Assembly (NCBI RefSeq): GCF_021404465.1
Contig: NZ_JABFTT010000005.1
Span: 186,001-250,000, forward strand
Direction: 5' to 3'
Length of the DNA stretch: 64,000 nt
Source of the DNA: Billgrantia zhangzhouensis
Lineage (GTDB): Bacteria; Pseudomonadota; Gammaproteobacteria; Pseudomonadales; Halomonadaceae
Notes under the pieces: generated by a model
The model's input: only the letters and a program-made list of their open reading frames with translations
Database searches by the model: none
Told to the model about the DNA's origin: nothing
Position numbers and translations under genes: made by a program
Part shown: positions 1 to 12,105 of the stretch, piece by piece
Layout: each line of letters begins with the position of its first letter
How positions within the stretch are numbered: the first letter of the stretch is position 1

Positions 1-1962
1 GTCGAGCAGGAACAAACGCTCGATCTCGCGCCCGACGTCCCCGGTGAGCAGCAGCCGGTCATCGCCAGCTGTCACCTCCAGAACACAGGAGCGGTCGTTG
101 CTCGAGAGCTCCGCCGTCTCCTCGGGCGGCCACAACACACGATAGGAGACGCCGTCCCGCTGCCATGCCTGCCCGCGCAGGCAGTTGTCGAAAGGTACGC
201 CTATCGACTCACCGGGTGGCGCCAAGAACCGCCCCACCGAATGCCGCTCGTCCAGCACGGCGACGCCGCCGGCATGGTCGAGATCGTCATGACTGACCAT
301 GACATCGTCGAAATACTGGCCTGCCGGCCACAGCGAACTCAGCGGAGCGAAGCCGGATGCAAAGCGCGGCCCGGTATCATAGAGCAGCCGATAGCTGGCA
401 CTGCGCAATTCGATCAGCTGCCCCTGGCCGACGTCCTGAATCCTGATCCGCAGCGTACCGGGCTCGGGCACAGGCGTGGACAGACCCAACATGGCAGGTA
501 TCAGCAGCAACGTAGCTCCCACCCGCAGCGTCCTGACCAGGCCAGGTAGCGACCACAGCAGCGCCACGAGACCGAGCATCAGCGCCAGCGGCACGACCTG
601 CTCCGGCGAAGGCCACCACAGCGGCAAATTGTCGACGGCCAATTCGAGCAACCCCACCAGCAACTGCGTGCTACGCTCGAACAGCCACCAGCACAACGTA
701 CCGAGCAGCGGCACGGGAGCCAGTAGCCAGCCAAGCAATCCCAAGGGCACCAGCACCGTGCTGACCAGCGGCACCGCCACCAGATTGACCAGCGGCGCCG
801 CCGGGGCCAGCCGAGCGAACGCCAGCAGCACGGCAGCGGCCATCAAGGGTGCGAGCAATACTTGGGTACGCAGCAGCCCCCATCCCCAGCCGAGCATGCC
901 GCGTGGCCGAACCCGCCCCTGCCAGATGAGGATCAGCAGCGCCACGGCCAGGAACGACAGCCACAACCCGGGGCGCCACGCCGACAGCGGATCGACCAGC
1001 ACCACCACCCCCAAGGCCAGCCACCATGCCTGCCACGGGCCGGGGGCATGCCGCCCGCTGGCCACCCACAGACCTACCAGGGTCATGATCATGGCACGCA
1101 TGGCCGGAGGCTGCAGGCCCGCCAGCCAGGCATAGCCAATGGCAGCGGCACCGGCCAGCCACCACGGCCATACCGTCATGCGCCATCGGCGCGGCATGAC
1201 CAGCCGAGCCAGCCCACGCCCCATCAACAGCGCAAAGGCCGCCACCAGCCCCACGTGCAACCCTGAAATCACCACCAGATGAGTCGTACCGCTGGCATTG
1301 AGCAGATCCCAGTCATCGCGCGCAAGCCGGTCCCCCGCTCCCAGGGTCAAGGCAGCCAGCCAGCGTCGGGTCCGCGGGGAAAGTTCCTGTTCGTCGAGAT
1401 AGCCAAGTGCACGTTGGCGCAGTGATATCGGCGCCCTCTCCAGCCGCTCGGCAGCGGGCTCGCTGCGCACATAGCCGGTCGCCTGGATCCCCTCGCGCCA
1501 TAGCCAGGCGCCGTAGTCGAAGGTGCCGGGGTTGGCGAAACCCGCCGGTGGCCGCAATCGTACGGTCATGGCCCAGCGCTCGCCCGCGCGTATCTCGGGG
1601 GCCTGGTAGAAGCTGAGCCGTACCCGGCGCAGTGCATCGCACGGCAGCCTTGCGAGATCCAACGGCCTGCACGACTCCACGCGCACCATCAACCGGCTGA
1701 GCCGCTCCTCATCCTCGACCGACTCGATACGCCCGGTCAGGGAAAGATCGGCCCTGAGCAGCCCATCGGGCAACACGGCTCCCTTGGCCAGCAGCACCTG
1801 GCTTGAGGTAAAGAAGATCGCCACGACCAGGCCAGCGGCGCGCCATTGCCCGCGACCAAGCAGAAACAGCAGGCACAGGGCCCACCCCTCGAATAGCGCG
1901 GCAGGAGCCCAGTGGCCCAACCCCACACCAACCAGCGCCGCCAGCGCCAGCGGCATCGCCAT
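1..1962 (-). CDS. comEC: ComEC/Rec2-type DNA internalisation protein, 3' part outside the window
   Basis: Inner-membrane channel that moves one DNA strand into the cytoplasm during natural transformation. The frame stays open on the minus strand from an ATG at 1962 to the window edge (654 codons). It begins with hydrophobic segments and a soluble OB-like region. A Competence domain follows, with the motif HLVVISGLHVGL and many membrane helices. The visible C-terminal part is a metallo-beta-lactamase-like domain with SHDDLDHAGG and LLTGDVG. An AAGGGAG lies 11 nt upstream of the chosen ATG; a GTG at 1974 is the alternative. The final residues lie beyond position 1. All other ORFs in this stretch are shadows. 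Family assignment is firm; whether the cell is naturally competent cannot be judged here. Confidence 0.93.
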   Translation of the reverse strand, partial: MAMPLALAALVGVGLGHWAPAALFEGWALCLLFLLGRGQWRAAGLVVAIFFTSSQVLLAKGAVLPDGLLRADLSLTGRIESVEDEERLSRLMVRVESCRPLDLARLPCDALRRVRLSFYQAPEIRAGERWAMTVRLRPPAGFANPGTFDYGAWLWREGIQATGYVRSEPAAERLERAPISLRQRALGYLDEQELSPRTRRWLAALTLGAGDRLARDDWDLLNASGTTHLVVISGLHVGLVAAFALLMGRGLARLVMPRRWRMTVWPWWLAGAAAIGYAWLAGLQPPAMRAMIMTLVGLWVASGRHAPGPWQAWWLALGVVVLVDPLSAWRPGLWLSFLAVALLILIWQGRVRPRGMLGWGWGLLRTQVLLAPLMAAAVLLAFARLAPAAPLVNLVAVPLVSTVLVPLGLLGWLLAPVPLLGTLCWWLFERSTQLLVGLLELAVDNLPLWWPSPEQVVPLALMLGLVALLWSLPGLVRTLRVGATLLLIPAMLGLSTPVPEPGTLRIRIQDVGQGQLIELRSASYRLLYDTGPRFASGFAPLSSLWPAGQYFDDVMVSHDDLDHAGGVAVLDERHSVGRFLAPPGESIGVPFDNCLRGQAWQRDGVSYRVLWPPEETAELSSNDRSCVLEVTAGDDRLLLTGDVGREIERLFLLD

Positions 1963-2130
1963 GCCCAGTCGCACTCCCTTGCCCCCTTATCCACCCCGCC
2001 CTGGCCCCTGGCAGCCGGTCGCCCAAATCCGGCAGGCTGCTAGCGTTGGCCCGTATCCTGCGCCCAGCATGGCGGGCCAGCTCCCATCCATGGATAATAC
2101 CCGGGTCACGAAGCAGCGAGCCAATCCGAC

Positions 2131-2670
2131 ATGCCGCGCAGATTCCTGCAGCGCTACATGCCCAACCCCGAGACGCTCAGGCGCCAGCGCTCGCTGCGCT
2201 TCATGAGCCATTTGATTGGCGATCCCGGACTTTGGGTACTTTCTCGACGCACCGTGGCGAATGCCTTCTCGGTGGGGCTGTTCAGCGCCATGCTGCCGAT
2301 TCCCTTCCAGATGGTGATCGCGGCTTTCGGCGCCTGGGTGCTGCGCTGCAACCTACCGCTGTCCGTGGGCCTGGTGTGGATCACCAATCCCCTGACCATG
2401 CCGCTGATCTTCTATGGCAACTACCGTATCGGCGCCTGGTTGATGGACACCCCGGCTCGCGAGGCTCCCACCCGCGTCTCCACCCGCTGGGTCGCCGAGC
2501 GCATGGCCGACATCCTGCCCGCCCTGGCACTGGGCTCGGTGGTTTCAGCCATCGTCTTTGCCGTGCTGGGCAACCTGCTGGTACGCCTGCTATGGCGTTG
2601 GCACATTTCGCGCAGCTGGAAGCAGCGGGCCATGAGGCGCCGCTTGCGACGCCTCGACATGGACGACTAA
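2131..2670 (+). CDS. DUF2062 domain membrane protein
   Basis: A 179-residue integral membrane protein of the DUF2062 family, common in proteobacteria near comEC and lol genes; its biochemical function is not known to me. The N-terminus is basic (RRQRSLRFMSHLIGDPGLW) and is followed by hydrophobic segments carrying the family-typical FSVGLFSAMLPIPFQM and WITNPLTMPLIF. The C-terminus is short and very basic (MRRRLRRLD), probably cytoplasmic. It lies between comEC, which is divergent, and lolD, which is convergent. No clear terminator was seen in the 49 bp before lolD. Confidence 0.85.
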   Translation: MPRRFLQRYMPNPETLRRQRSLRFMSHLIGDPGLWVLSRRTVANAFSVGLFSAMLPIPFQMVIAAFGAWVLRCNLPLSVGLVWITNPLTMPLIFYGNYRIGAWLMDTPAREAPTRVSTRWVAERMADILPALALGSVVSAIVFAVLGNLLVRLLWRWHISRSWKQRAMRRRLRRLDMDD

Positions 2671-2719
2671 GCCTCCGGAGCGGGGGCTTGGAGAAATGTC
2701 GAACGCCTCGTGACGAGCC

Positions 2720-3454
2720 TCAGGGTTGCTCGGTGAGGCGCCCCCCATCCAACCTCATTACCCGGTCTTGATGCGCGGCAAGCGAAGCATCGTGAGTCAC
2801 CACCACGAAGGCGCAGTCAGTGGTGCGGGCCAGTTCGTCCATCAACGCGAGGATGCTGGCCGCAGTAGCCTGATCCAGGTTACCGGTCGGCTCGTCCATC
2901 AGCACCAGACTGGGGTCGGTGACCAGCGCCCGGGCGATGGCCACGCGCTGACGTTCACCCCCGGAGAGTTCGCCCGGCTTGTGGTCGGCCCGGTGCTCGA
3001 TGCCCACCTTGACCAGCAGCTCGCGTGCCCTGGCCTCGGCGGCTTTCTTGCGCTGGCCACGCACGACCAGCGGCAGCGCAGCGTTCTCCAATGCGGTGAA
3101 CTCCGCCAGTAAATGGTGGAACTGATAGACGAAGCCGATGTGGCGATTGCGGAATTTCCCCAGCGCCGCCTCGCCCAGATCCAACAACGATTCACCAGCG
3201 ATGCTCACCTCGCCATGCGTGGGACGATCGAGCCCTCCCAGCAGGTTGAGCAGCGTGGTCTTGCCCGAACCCGAACTGCCCACCACGGCGACACGCTCTC
3301 CCGCCCGTACCTCGAGCGACAGACCATCTAGCACGGTGACGTCCTGCGGCCCCTCGCGATAGACGCGGGTCAGGTCGCGGCAGGCCAGCATCACCTTGCC
3401 GCTGGCGGTACGCTGTACGGGGCTTTGCTGGTTTTCGATAGCCGAATCACTCAT
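2720..3454 (-). CDS. lolD: Lipoprotein-releasing system ATP-binding protein LolD
   Basis: ATPase of the Lol ABC transporter, which extracts outer-membrane lipoproteins from the inner membrane and hands them to LolA. The 244 residues contain Walker A GSSGSGKT (about residues 59-66), the signature LSGGERQRVAIARA, Walker B LVLMDEPTGNLD and the MacB/LolD-type Q-loop VYQFHHLL. The N-terminus is about 20 residues longer than typical LolD. The start codon overlaps the end of the upstream permease gene by 8 nt (ATGAGTGA), so the two are translationally coupled. The gene ends 49 bp from the convergent DUF2062 gene. Confidence 0.95.
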   Translation of the reverse strand: MSDSAIENQQSPVQRTASGKVMLACRDLTRVYREGPQDVTVLDGLSLEVRAGERVAVVGSSGSGKTTLLNLLGGLDRPTHGEVSIAGESLLDLGEAALGKFRNRHIGFVYQFHHLLAEFTALENAALPLVVRGQRKKAAEARARELLVKVGIEHRADHKPGELSGGERQRVAIARALVTDPSLVLMDEPTGNLDQATAASILALMDELARTTDCAFVVVTHDASLAAHQDRVMRLDGGRLTEQP

Positions 3455-4691
3455 AGCGCAGAACCTCCGCGGGTTGTACGCGCGAAGCGCGCCAGGCCGG
3501 ATAAAGCGTGGACAGGAAGGTCAAGCCGAAGGCGGCGGCCACGATATTGCGTACGTCATCCCAATGCAGGCGTGACGGCAAGTCGCTGATGAAATAGACC
3601 CCGGCATCGAGGAACTGGATGCCCAGCGCCGACTCCACCCAACCGATCAGGTCGGAGACGGTCAGCGCCAGCAGGATGCCCAGCCCCACGCCGATGGCAA
3701 TGCCGATCACCCCGATCGCCAGGCCCTGTACCACGAAGATCCCCATGATCGAACGCGGCGTGGCACCGATGGTGCGCAGGATGGCGATGTCGGCATGCTT
3801 GTCGGTGACCACCATCACCAGGGTCGAAACAATGTTGAAAGCGGCCACGGCAATGATCACCGTCAGCAGCAGCGCGATCATGCGCTTCTCCATCTGGATG
3901 GCCTGGAACAGGTTGCCATGGGAGAAGGTCCAGTCGATACCGCGGTAGCCGGTGCCCAGTTCGTTGATGATGGCGCGGGTTTCCGAGCCGGCGACGAACA
4001 GATCGTTCAGCTCGAGACGCAACCCACCCACGGCATCGCCGAGGCGCGCGAGGGTCTGCATGTCCTCGATGTTGGCATAGGCCAGATTGGCATCGAGATC
4101 GGCGCCGACGCTGAAGATGCCGCTCACCGTGAAGCGCTTCAACCGCGGGAAGACCCCGGCCGGGGTAATCGAGGCCTCGGGCACCAGCAGCGTGACCCGG
4201 TCACCCACCCCCACGCCGAGGTGGCGCGCCAGCAGCGAGCCCAGCACGATGTTCCACTCGCCTGGCTGCAAGTCGTCTAGGCTGCCGCGCTGCATGTGAC
4301 GGCCGATGATCGAGACGCGATCCTCCCATTCAGGGTGGATACCGTTGACCATGGCCCCCTCGTTATGCCCAGCCACGGAGAACATGCCCTGCTGCTGCAC
4401 GTAGGGCGCGGCACCGATCACCCGCTCGCGCTGCATCAACCGCTCGGCAAGCGCCTCCCATTCGACCAAGCCACTGCGCGACTCGATCTTGGTATGCGGC
4501 ACCATACCGAGAATGCGCGTGCGCAGCTCGTGATCGAAGCCGTTCATCACCGAGAGCACCAGGATCAGTACCGCCACGCCCAGCATCAGGCCCAGCATGG
4601 AGGTCAGAGATATGAAGGAAATGAAGTGGTTGCGGCGCTTGGCGCGCACATAGCGCAACCCGATCAACAGTGGCAGGCGGTCGAGCATCAT
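3447..4691 (-). CDS. lolC: Lipoprotein-releasing permease, LolC/LolE family
   Basis: Membrane subunit partnering LolD. The 414 residues have the expected plan: an N-terminal helix (LGVAVLILVLSVMNGFDHEL), a large periplasmic MacB-like domain, then three C-terminal helices around VVTDKHADIAILRTIGATP. The periplasmic part contains PEASITPAGVFPRLKRF, which looks like the LolC 'hook' segment that binds LolA. Only one permease gene accompanies lolD here, so it may be a LolF-type hybrid acting as a homodimer. Start chosen at the ATGATG at 4691/4688, preceded by AAGGA. A longer reading frame to 4754 lacks a good ribosome site and family similarity. Confidence 0.9.
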   Translation of the reverse strand: MMLDRLPLLIGLRYVRAKRRNHFISFISLTSMLGLMLGVAVLILVLSVMNGFDHELRTRILGMVPHTKIESRSGLVEWEALAERLMQRERVIGAAPYVQQQGMFSVAGHNEGAMVNGIHPEWEDRVSIIGRHMQRGSLDDLQPGEWNIVLGSLLARHLGVGVGDRVTLLVPEASITPAGVFPRLKRFTVSGIFSVGADLDANLAYANIEDMQTLARLGDAVGGLRLELNDLFVAGSETRAIINELGTGYRGIDWTFSHGNLFQAIQMEKRMIALLLTVIIAVAAFNIVSTLVMVVTDKHADIAILRTIGATPRSIMGIFVVQGLAIGVIGIAIGVGLGILLALTVSDLIGWVESALGIQFLDAGVYFISDLPSRLHWDDVRNIVAAAFGLTFLSTLYPAWRASRVQPAEVLRYE

Positions 4692-4851
4692 CGCGTTCCT
4701 TGTCAGAGGGGGCCATGGTACGGTTTTTTGCGCCGCGCTGCATCGGGTGCGCAATCATTCCACGAAGCTTGCATCATCAGTTGCACCGTCCTACATTGCG
4801 CCGACTCGCTACCCGGCACCGTCTTAAGACGCGACTCAAGAGGCTTCGTTC

Positions 4852-5913
4852 ATGGCCAACCGCCTGCTTCCCGAATGGCACCTTCAGGATGCCGTCCAGC
4901 TCACCTGGCCCAGCCCCACCAGCGACTGGGCACCTTTGCTCGAGCGCATCGAGGCCACCATGGAAGCGATGGTGGTCGCCATCGCACGCTATCAGAGCGT
5001 ACTGGTGGCGGTGCCCAACAGCGCCACCCGGACCCACCTCAAGCAGCGCTTCGCCAACTTGGGGGTCGATGCTACGCGTCTGCACCTCATGGTGGCCGAG
5101 GCCGACGATACCTGGGCCCGGGACCACGGCCCCATCGCCATCGAGCGCGACGGCAGCCCCGTGCTGCTCGACTACGTCTTCACCGGCTGGGGCGGCAAGT
5201 TCGAGGCCGGGCGCGACAACCGGCTGACCGGGAAGCTCACCGAGGCCGGCGCTTACGCCTGCCCGGTGGAGAACCGCGATATCGTGCTCGAAGGCGGCGC
5301 CATCGATACTGACGGCGAGGGCACCCTGCTCACCACCGAGGCCTGCCTGCTCAACCCCAACCGCAACCCTCAGCTCGACCGCGAGGCGGTGGAAGCCTTG
5401 CTCAAGGCCGATTTCGGCGTCGAGCGGGTGCTGTGGTTGGCCAACGGCCACCTGGAAGGCGACGATACCGACAGCCACGTGGACACCCTGGCACGCTTCT
5501 GCGACCCGGCCACCATCGCCTACGTGCGCTGCGACGACGAAGCCGACCCACACTACCCGGCCCTGGCCGCCATGGAGGCCGAGCTCAAGGCGTTTCGCCG
5601 CGCCGATGGCGAGCCCTATCGCCTGGTGCCGCTGCCGTGGCCGCGTCCCTGCTTCGATCCGGTGGACGGCCACCGGCTGCCGGCCACCTACGCCAATTTC
5701 CTGATCGTGAACTCCGCGGTGCTGGTGCCTGTCTATGGTGACGCCGCCGACAGCCAGGCGCTCGCCGCCCTGGCCACCGCCTTCCCCGACCGCGACATCG
5801 TGCCGATCGATTGCCTGAGCGTGATCCGCCAGCACGGCAGCCTGCATTGCCTCACCATGCAGCTCCCTCGAGGCAGCCTGAACGCCGCAACACAGCAAGG
5901 AGAAACCTCATGA
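4852..5913 (+). CDS. aguA: Agmatine deiminase
   Basis: Converts agmatine to N-carbamoylputrescine and ammonia in the arginine-decarboxylase route to putrescine. The 353 residues belong to the peptidyl-arginine deiminase/agmatine deiminase fold. The family signatures are visible: TWARDHGPI near residue 85, ENRDIVLEGGAIDTDGEG, the NGHLEGDDTDSHVD stretch, and the nucleophile in HGSLHC (Cys333). A GAGG lies about 8 nt before the ATG. The stop overlaps the aguB start as ATGA, so the two enzymes of consecutive steps are translationally coupled. Confidence 0.92.
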   Translation: MANRLLPEWHLQDAVQLTWPSPTSDWAPLLERIEATMEAMVVAIARYQSVLVAVPNSATRTHLKQRFANLGVDATRLHLMVAEADDTWARDHGPIAIERDGSPVLLDYVFTGWGGKFEAGRDNRLTGKLTEAGAYACPVENRDIVLEGGAIDTDGEGTLLTTEACLLNPNRNPQLDREAVEALLKADFGVERVLWLANGHLEGDDTDSHVDTLARFCDPATIAYVRCDDEADPHYPALAAMEAELKAFRRADGEPYRLVPLPWPRPCFDPVDGHRLPATYANFLIVNSAVLVPVYGDAADSQALAALATAFPDRDIVPIDCLSVIRQHGSLHCLTMQLPRGSLNAATQQGETS

Positions 5914-6812
5914 CCCGCACTCTCAAGGTTGGCCTGGTCCAGCAACAAGCCTGGCCCGACAAGAGCAAGAGCCTGGCCGAGAGCGAGGCCGGCGTACGCG
6001 AGCTGGCTGCCGCGGGCGCCGAGCTGGTGCTGCTTCAGGAGCTGCATGCCACGCACTATTTCTGCCAGTATGAGGCCACCGAGCTGTTCGACCTGGCCGA
6101 GCCGCTGGACGGCCCCACCGGCCAGCGCCTGGCAGCGCTCGCGGCCGAACTCGGCATCGTCCTGGTGGGCTCGCTGTTCGAACGCCGCGCCCCGGGTCTC
6201 TACCACAATACCGCCGTGGTCTACGACCGCGACCGCGGCCAGGTAGGCGTTTATCGCAAGATGCACATCCCCGACGATCCGGGCTTCTACGAGAAGTTCT
6301 ACTTCGCCCCGGGTGATCATGACGACAGCCGCAAGCAGGGCTTCCAGCCCATCGACACCTCGGTGGGCCGGCTGGGGCTTTTGGTGTGCTGGGACCAGTG
6401 GTATCCGGAAGCGGCGCGCCTGATGGCACTGGCCGGTGCGGAAGTGCTGCTCTACCCCACCGCCATCGGCTGGAGCCCCGCCGACGACGACGGCGAGAAG
6501 TCACGCCAGAAGGAGGCCTGGACACTGATCCAGCGCAGCCATGCGGTGGCCAACGGGCTGCCGGTGATCGTCGCCAACCGCGTCGGCCACGAACCGGATC
6601 ACTCCGGCGTCGGCGGCGGTATCGACTTCTGGGGCGGCAGCTTCGTTGCTGGCCCTCAGGGCGAGCTGCTGGCCCACGCCGGCACCGAGGCCCAGCGCCT
6701 GCTGGTCACCCTGGACATGAGCCGCGGCGAGGACGTACGGCGCATCTGGCCCTACCTGCGCGACCGCCGTATCGACGCCTATGACGATCTGACCCGGCGC
6801 TACCGGGATTGA
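5910..6812 (+). CDS. aguB: N-carbamoylputrescine amidase
   Basis: Nitrilase-superfamily amidohydrolase that hydrolyses N-carbamoylputrescine to putrescine, CO2 and ammonia. The Glu-Lys-Cys triad is readable: E44 in LLQELHATHY, K117 in YRKMHIPDDP and C160 in LLVCWDQWYPE. At 300 residues it has the usual length. The ATG at 5910 is preceded by AAGGAG and overlaps the aguA stop; a longer frame opening at 5811 lies inside aguA and is not needed. A strong intrinsic terminator follows 50 bp downstream, so aguAB looks like a complete two-gene transcript. Confidence 0.95.
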   Translation: MTRTLKVGLVQQQAWPDKSKSLAESEAGVRELAAAGAELVLLQELHATHYFCQYEATELFDLAEPLDGPTGQRLAALAAELGIVLVGSLFERRAPGLYHNTAVVYDRDRGQVGVYRKMHIPDDPGFYEKFYFAPGDHDDSRKQGFQPIDTSVGRLGLLVCWDQWYPEAARLMALAGAEVLLYPTAIGWSPADDDGEKSRQKEAWTLIQRSHAVANGLPVIVANRVGHEPDHSGVGGGIDFWGGSFVAGPQGELLAHAGTEAQRLLVTLDMSRGEDVRRIWPYLRDRRIDAYDDLTRRYRD

Positions 6813-6862
6813 AGTGAGCCGTGAGCCACGTACCAGCATAAGCGGCTCTGGGGTAAGCCCAT

Positions 6863-6901
6863 AAAAAACCCACCGCTGCTAAAGCATGCGGTGGGTTTTT
6901 T
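6863..6901. terminator. Bidirectional intrinsic terminator after aguB
   Basis: AAAAAACCCACCGC pairs with GCGGTGGGTTTTTT around an 11-nt loop that itself contains a TGC/GCA pair. The run of T on one side and A on the other lets it end both aguAB (plus strand) and the Nudix/ThiE gene (minus strand), which converge on it. Confidence 0.93.
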
Positions 6902-6916
6902 CGTTTACCGCCGGGT

Positions 6917-7885
6917 TCAGGCGTCCGGCGCTTTCCAGAAATCGCGGATCGAGGCGATCCCCTGGGCGCCTACGGCGCGGGCGTGGTTGGCGTCGTAGCG
7001 GGTCATGCCCCCCAGCGCGAACACCGGCATGGCAGCACGCTCCACCAACTGCTGGAAGTCGTGCCAGCCCATCGGCGCCACTTCGGGATGCGACGGCGTG
7101 GTGCGCAGCGGCGACAAAGTGACGAAGTCGCAGCCGATACGAGCAGCCTGACCGAGCTGCTTGTGATCGTGGGTCGAGGCTGCCAGCCATTTGCTCTCGG
7201 CAATGGGCCGCCGCTCCAGGCTCATCAGCCGCTCACTGGTCAGGTGGATGCCATCGGCATCCACCCCGTTCAACAGTTCCGGCTCGGCGTTTAGCAACAG
7301 GCGCGCCCCATGCCGGCGACACAGCGCCAGGGCGCGCTCGGCACGCGCCAGGTAAGCGGCTTCATCCAGGGTCTTGGCCCGCAACTGGACCAGACGCACA
7401 CCATCCTCCACCAGCGCCCGCTCGAGACAGGCATCGAACACCGACTCGTCGGACTCTTCAGCAGTGATCAGGTATTCGGTCGGCAGCATCACCGCCTGCA
7501 GGATCGGCAGGTTGGCCGCCGGGAACGGGTAGTTGACCAGTTCATCGAGTGGCACCCAGCGCACCGCCTGCCCCTCTCGCCCGAACGGCTCGCCGCTGAA
7601 CTCATGTACCTGCCAGACATCGAGCAGGATGTGCTTGTCCGGGTACTCGTGGTGCACGCGGATCAGCGGCTGCGCGCGCCGGATCTCCACCCCAAGCTCC
7701 TCGTGGAGTTCACGCTTGAGACCTTCCAGGCCAGTCTCGTAGGGCGCCAGCTTGCCGCCGGGAAACTCCCACAAGCCGCCATGATCGACATTGGAGGGGC
7801 GGCGGGCGATGAGCGCCTTCTGGCCATCGCTGCTGATGATGGCGGCAGCCGCCACGTGCACCCTTCTCTTCACCATTACGTTCAT
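6917..7885 (-). CDS. Nudix hydrolase (MutT-like) fused to a thiamine-phosphate-synthase-like domain
   Basis: A two-domain protein of 322 residues. Residues about 8-130 are a MutT-type Nudix domain with a complete Nudix box, GGKLAPYETG through RELHEELGV, expected to hydrolyse oxidised dNTPs such as 8-oxo-dGTP. Residues about 135-322 form a TIM-barrel of the ThiE/TenI type (VRLVQLRAKTLDE, DFVTLSPLRTTPSHP, FALGGM). This architecture is known in Pseudomonas and relatives as 'Nudix family hydrolase'; the role of the second half is unclear and it may not make thiamine phosphate. It lies 84 bp downstream of argJ on the same strand and ends at the shared terminator. Confidence 0.9.
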   Translation of the reverse strand: MNVMVKRRVHVAAAAIISSDGQKALIARRPSNVDHGGLWEFPGGKLAPYETGLEGLKRELHEELGVEIRRAQPLIRVHHEYPDKHILLDVWQVHEFSGEPFGREGQAVRWVPLDELVNYPFPAANLPILQAVMLPTEYLITAEESDESVFDACLERALVEDGVRLVQLRAKTLDEAAYLARAERALALCRRHGARLLLNAEPELLNGVDADGIHLTSERLMSLERRPIAESKWLAASTHDHKQLGQAARIGCDFVTLSPLRTTPSHPEVAPMGWHDFQQLVERAAMPVFALGGMTRYDANHARAVGAQGIASIRDFWKAPDA

Positions 7886-7969
7886 TGACTCCTACCCACT
7901 GGTCCCGCATCGGCATACGCGCTGCGGGGCTGATATTCTTGCGTTACGGCCCTGTCCAGTAGCGCTGGT

Positions 7970-9199
7970 CTAGCTGCGATAGTCCGCGTTGATGCTCACG
8001 TAGTCGTGGGAAAGGTCGGTGGTCCACACCGTGGCGCTTTCTGCGCCCCGTCCCAGCGCAATTCGAATGACGATCTCCGCTTCACGCATCACTCGGCTAC
8101 CCTGCTCCTCGGTATAGCCGGCGGCCCTGCCGCCATTTTCCACCAGCCTCACGTCGCCCAGGTCGATGGTCACCTGCTCGACGTCGAAGTCGCGCACCGG
8201 AGCACGTCCAACCGCCGCCAGGATGCGCCCCCAGTTGGCATCGGAAGCGAACAGCGCCGTCTTGACCAGCGGCGAATGCGCCACGGTGAAGGCCACCTCC
8301 CGCGCCTCCTCGCGGCTTGCCGCCTCCTGGACCTGCAGGGTGACGAACTTGGTGGCCCCCTCGCCGTCACGCACGATCGCCTGGGCCAGTTCGGTCATTA
8401 CCCGCTGCAGCCCATTGCGGAACACGGCAACCTCTTCGTCGCTGGCGACCGTGGCACCACGGCCGGTGGCGATCAACATGCAGGCATCGTTGGTCGAGGT
8501 GTCGCCATCGACGGTGATGCAGTTGAACGAGCGATCCACCGTCTCGCGCAGCAGCGAATCGAGCAGCTTCTGCTCGATGGCGGCATCGGTGGCGACGAAA
8601 GCCAGCATGGTCGCCATGTTGGGCTTGATCATGCCCGAGCCCTTGCTGATACCGTTGATGGTGACCGTGCGCCCATCCAGTTCCAGGGTAACGCTGGCTC
8701 CCTTGGGCCGCGTATCGGTGGTAAGGATACCCTCGCCAGCCTGCCGCCACGCTTCGTCGCCGGCGCCAAGCGCATCCAATGCCGGCGACAGGCCACCCAG
8801 CAGCCTCTCCATGGGCAGCGGCTCGCCGATTACCCCGGTAGAGAACGGCAGTACGCTATCCTCGGGCACACCGGCGAGCCTGGCCAGCTCGGCGCAGGTC
8901 GCCCGGGCATCGCGGAGTCCGATCTGGCCGGTGCCGGCGTTGGCGTTGCCAGTGTTGATCACCAGCAGACGAGCCCCCTCGCCACGCGCCTGACAGGCTG
9001 CCAAGTGCTCCTTGGCTACGGTGACGGGAGCGGCGCAGAAGGCATTGAGGGTAAAGCTGCCCGCCACCCGCGCTCCCTCGGCAATCTCGATCACCACCAG
9101 GTCGCGCCGGCCAGGCTTCTTGATGCCGGCCATGGCAGTACCCAGGCGCAGTCCTTCGATGACCGGCATGGCCGGAAAACGTGTCTCACCCACCGCCAT
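7970..9199 (-). CDS. argJ: Bifunctional glutamate N-acetyltransferase / ornithine acetyltransferase
   Basis: Moves the acetyl group from N-acetylornithine to glutamate in the cyclic arginine pathway, and may also acetylate glutamate from acetyl-CoA. The 409-residue precursor has the self-cleavage site KPNMATML, with Thr197 as the predicted new N-terminal nucleophile of the beta chain. TGNANAGTG and the C-terminal SINADYR segment are also typical. GAGGAG lies about 12 nt upstream of the ATG. The gene follows secA on the same strand after 109 bp without an obvious terminator. Confidence 0.95.
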   Translation of the reverse strand: MAVGETRFPAMPVIEGLRLGTAMAGIKKPGRRDLVVIEIAEGARVAGSFTLNAFCAAPVTVAKEHLAACQARGEGARLLVINTGNANAGTGQIGLRDARATCAELARLAGVPEDSVLPFSTGVIGEPLPMERLLGGLSPALDALGAGDEAWRQAGEGILTTDTRPKGASVTLELDGRTVTINGISKGSGMIKPNMATMLAFVATDAAIEQKLLDSLLRETVDRSFNCITVDGDTSTNDACMLIATGRGATVASDEEVAVFRNGLQRVMTELAQAIVRDGEGATKFVTLQVQEAASREEAREVAFTVAHSPLVKTALFASDANWGRILAAVGRAPVRDFDVEQVTIDLGDVRLVENGGRAAGYTEEQGSRVMREAEIVIRIALGRGAESATVWTTDLSHDYVSINADYRS

Positions 9200-9308
9200 G
9201 GAAAGTTCACTCCTCAGTTAACAGGTCGGCCTAAGCACCACGTACAAGTGCCGTACGCACCCGACGCCTCAGATGAGTCGTCAGGCACACGGTGCGGAGG
9301 CATTCGGC

Positions 9309-12041
<2,733 letters not shown>

Positions 12042-12085
12042 GAAATGTCCATGTCTGCGTGTCGCGGTCAGCCGGCACCATGCAA

Positions 12086-12104
12086 GGCTGGCAGGAAGCC
12101 AGCC
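12086..12104 (-). other. Stem-loop between the small upstream ORF and secA
   Basis: A perfect 7-bp stem, GGCTGGC / GCCAGCC, with loop TTCCT on the minus strand. It begins directly after the stop codon of the 12106-12498 ORF and lies about 45 nt before the secA start. There is no U-tract after it, so it is unlikely to be a terminator. Its position is where a translational control element would sit if the upstream ORF monitors secretion. Confidence 0.5.
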
Positions 12105-12105
12105 G

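Noticed and set aside
377..1672. Several short ORFs on both strands
   Set aside because: All are shadows of the comEC frame, which has no stop in the window.
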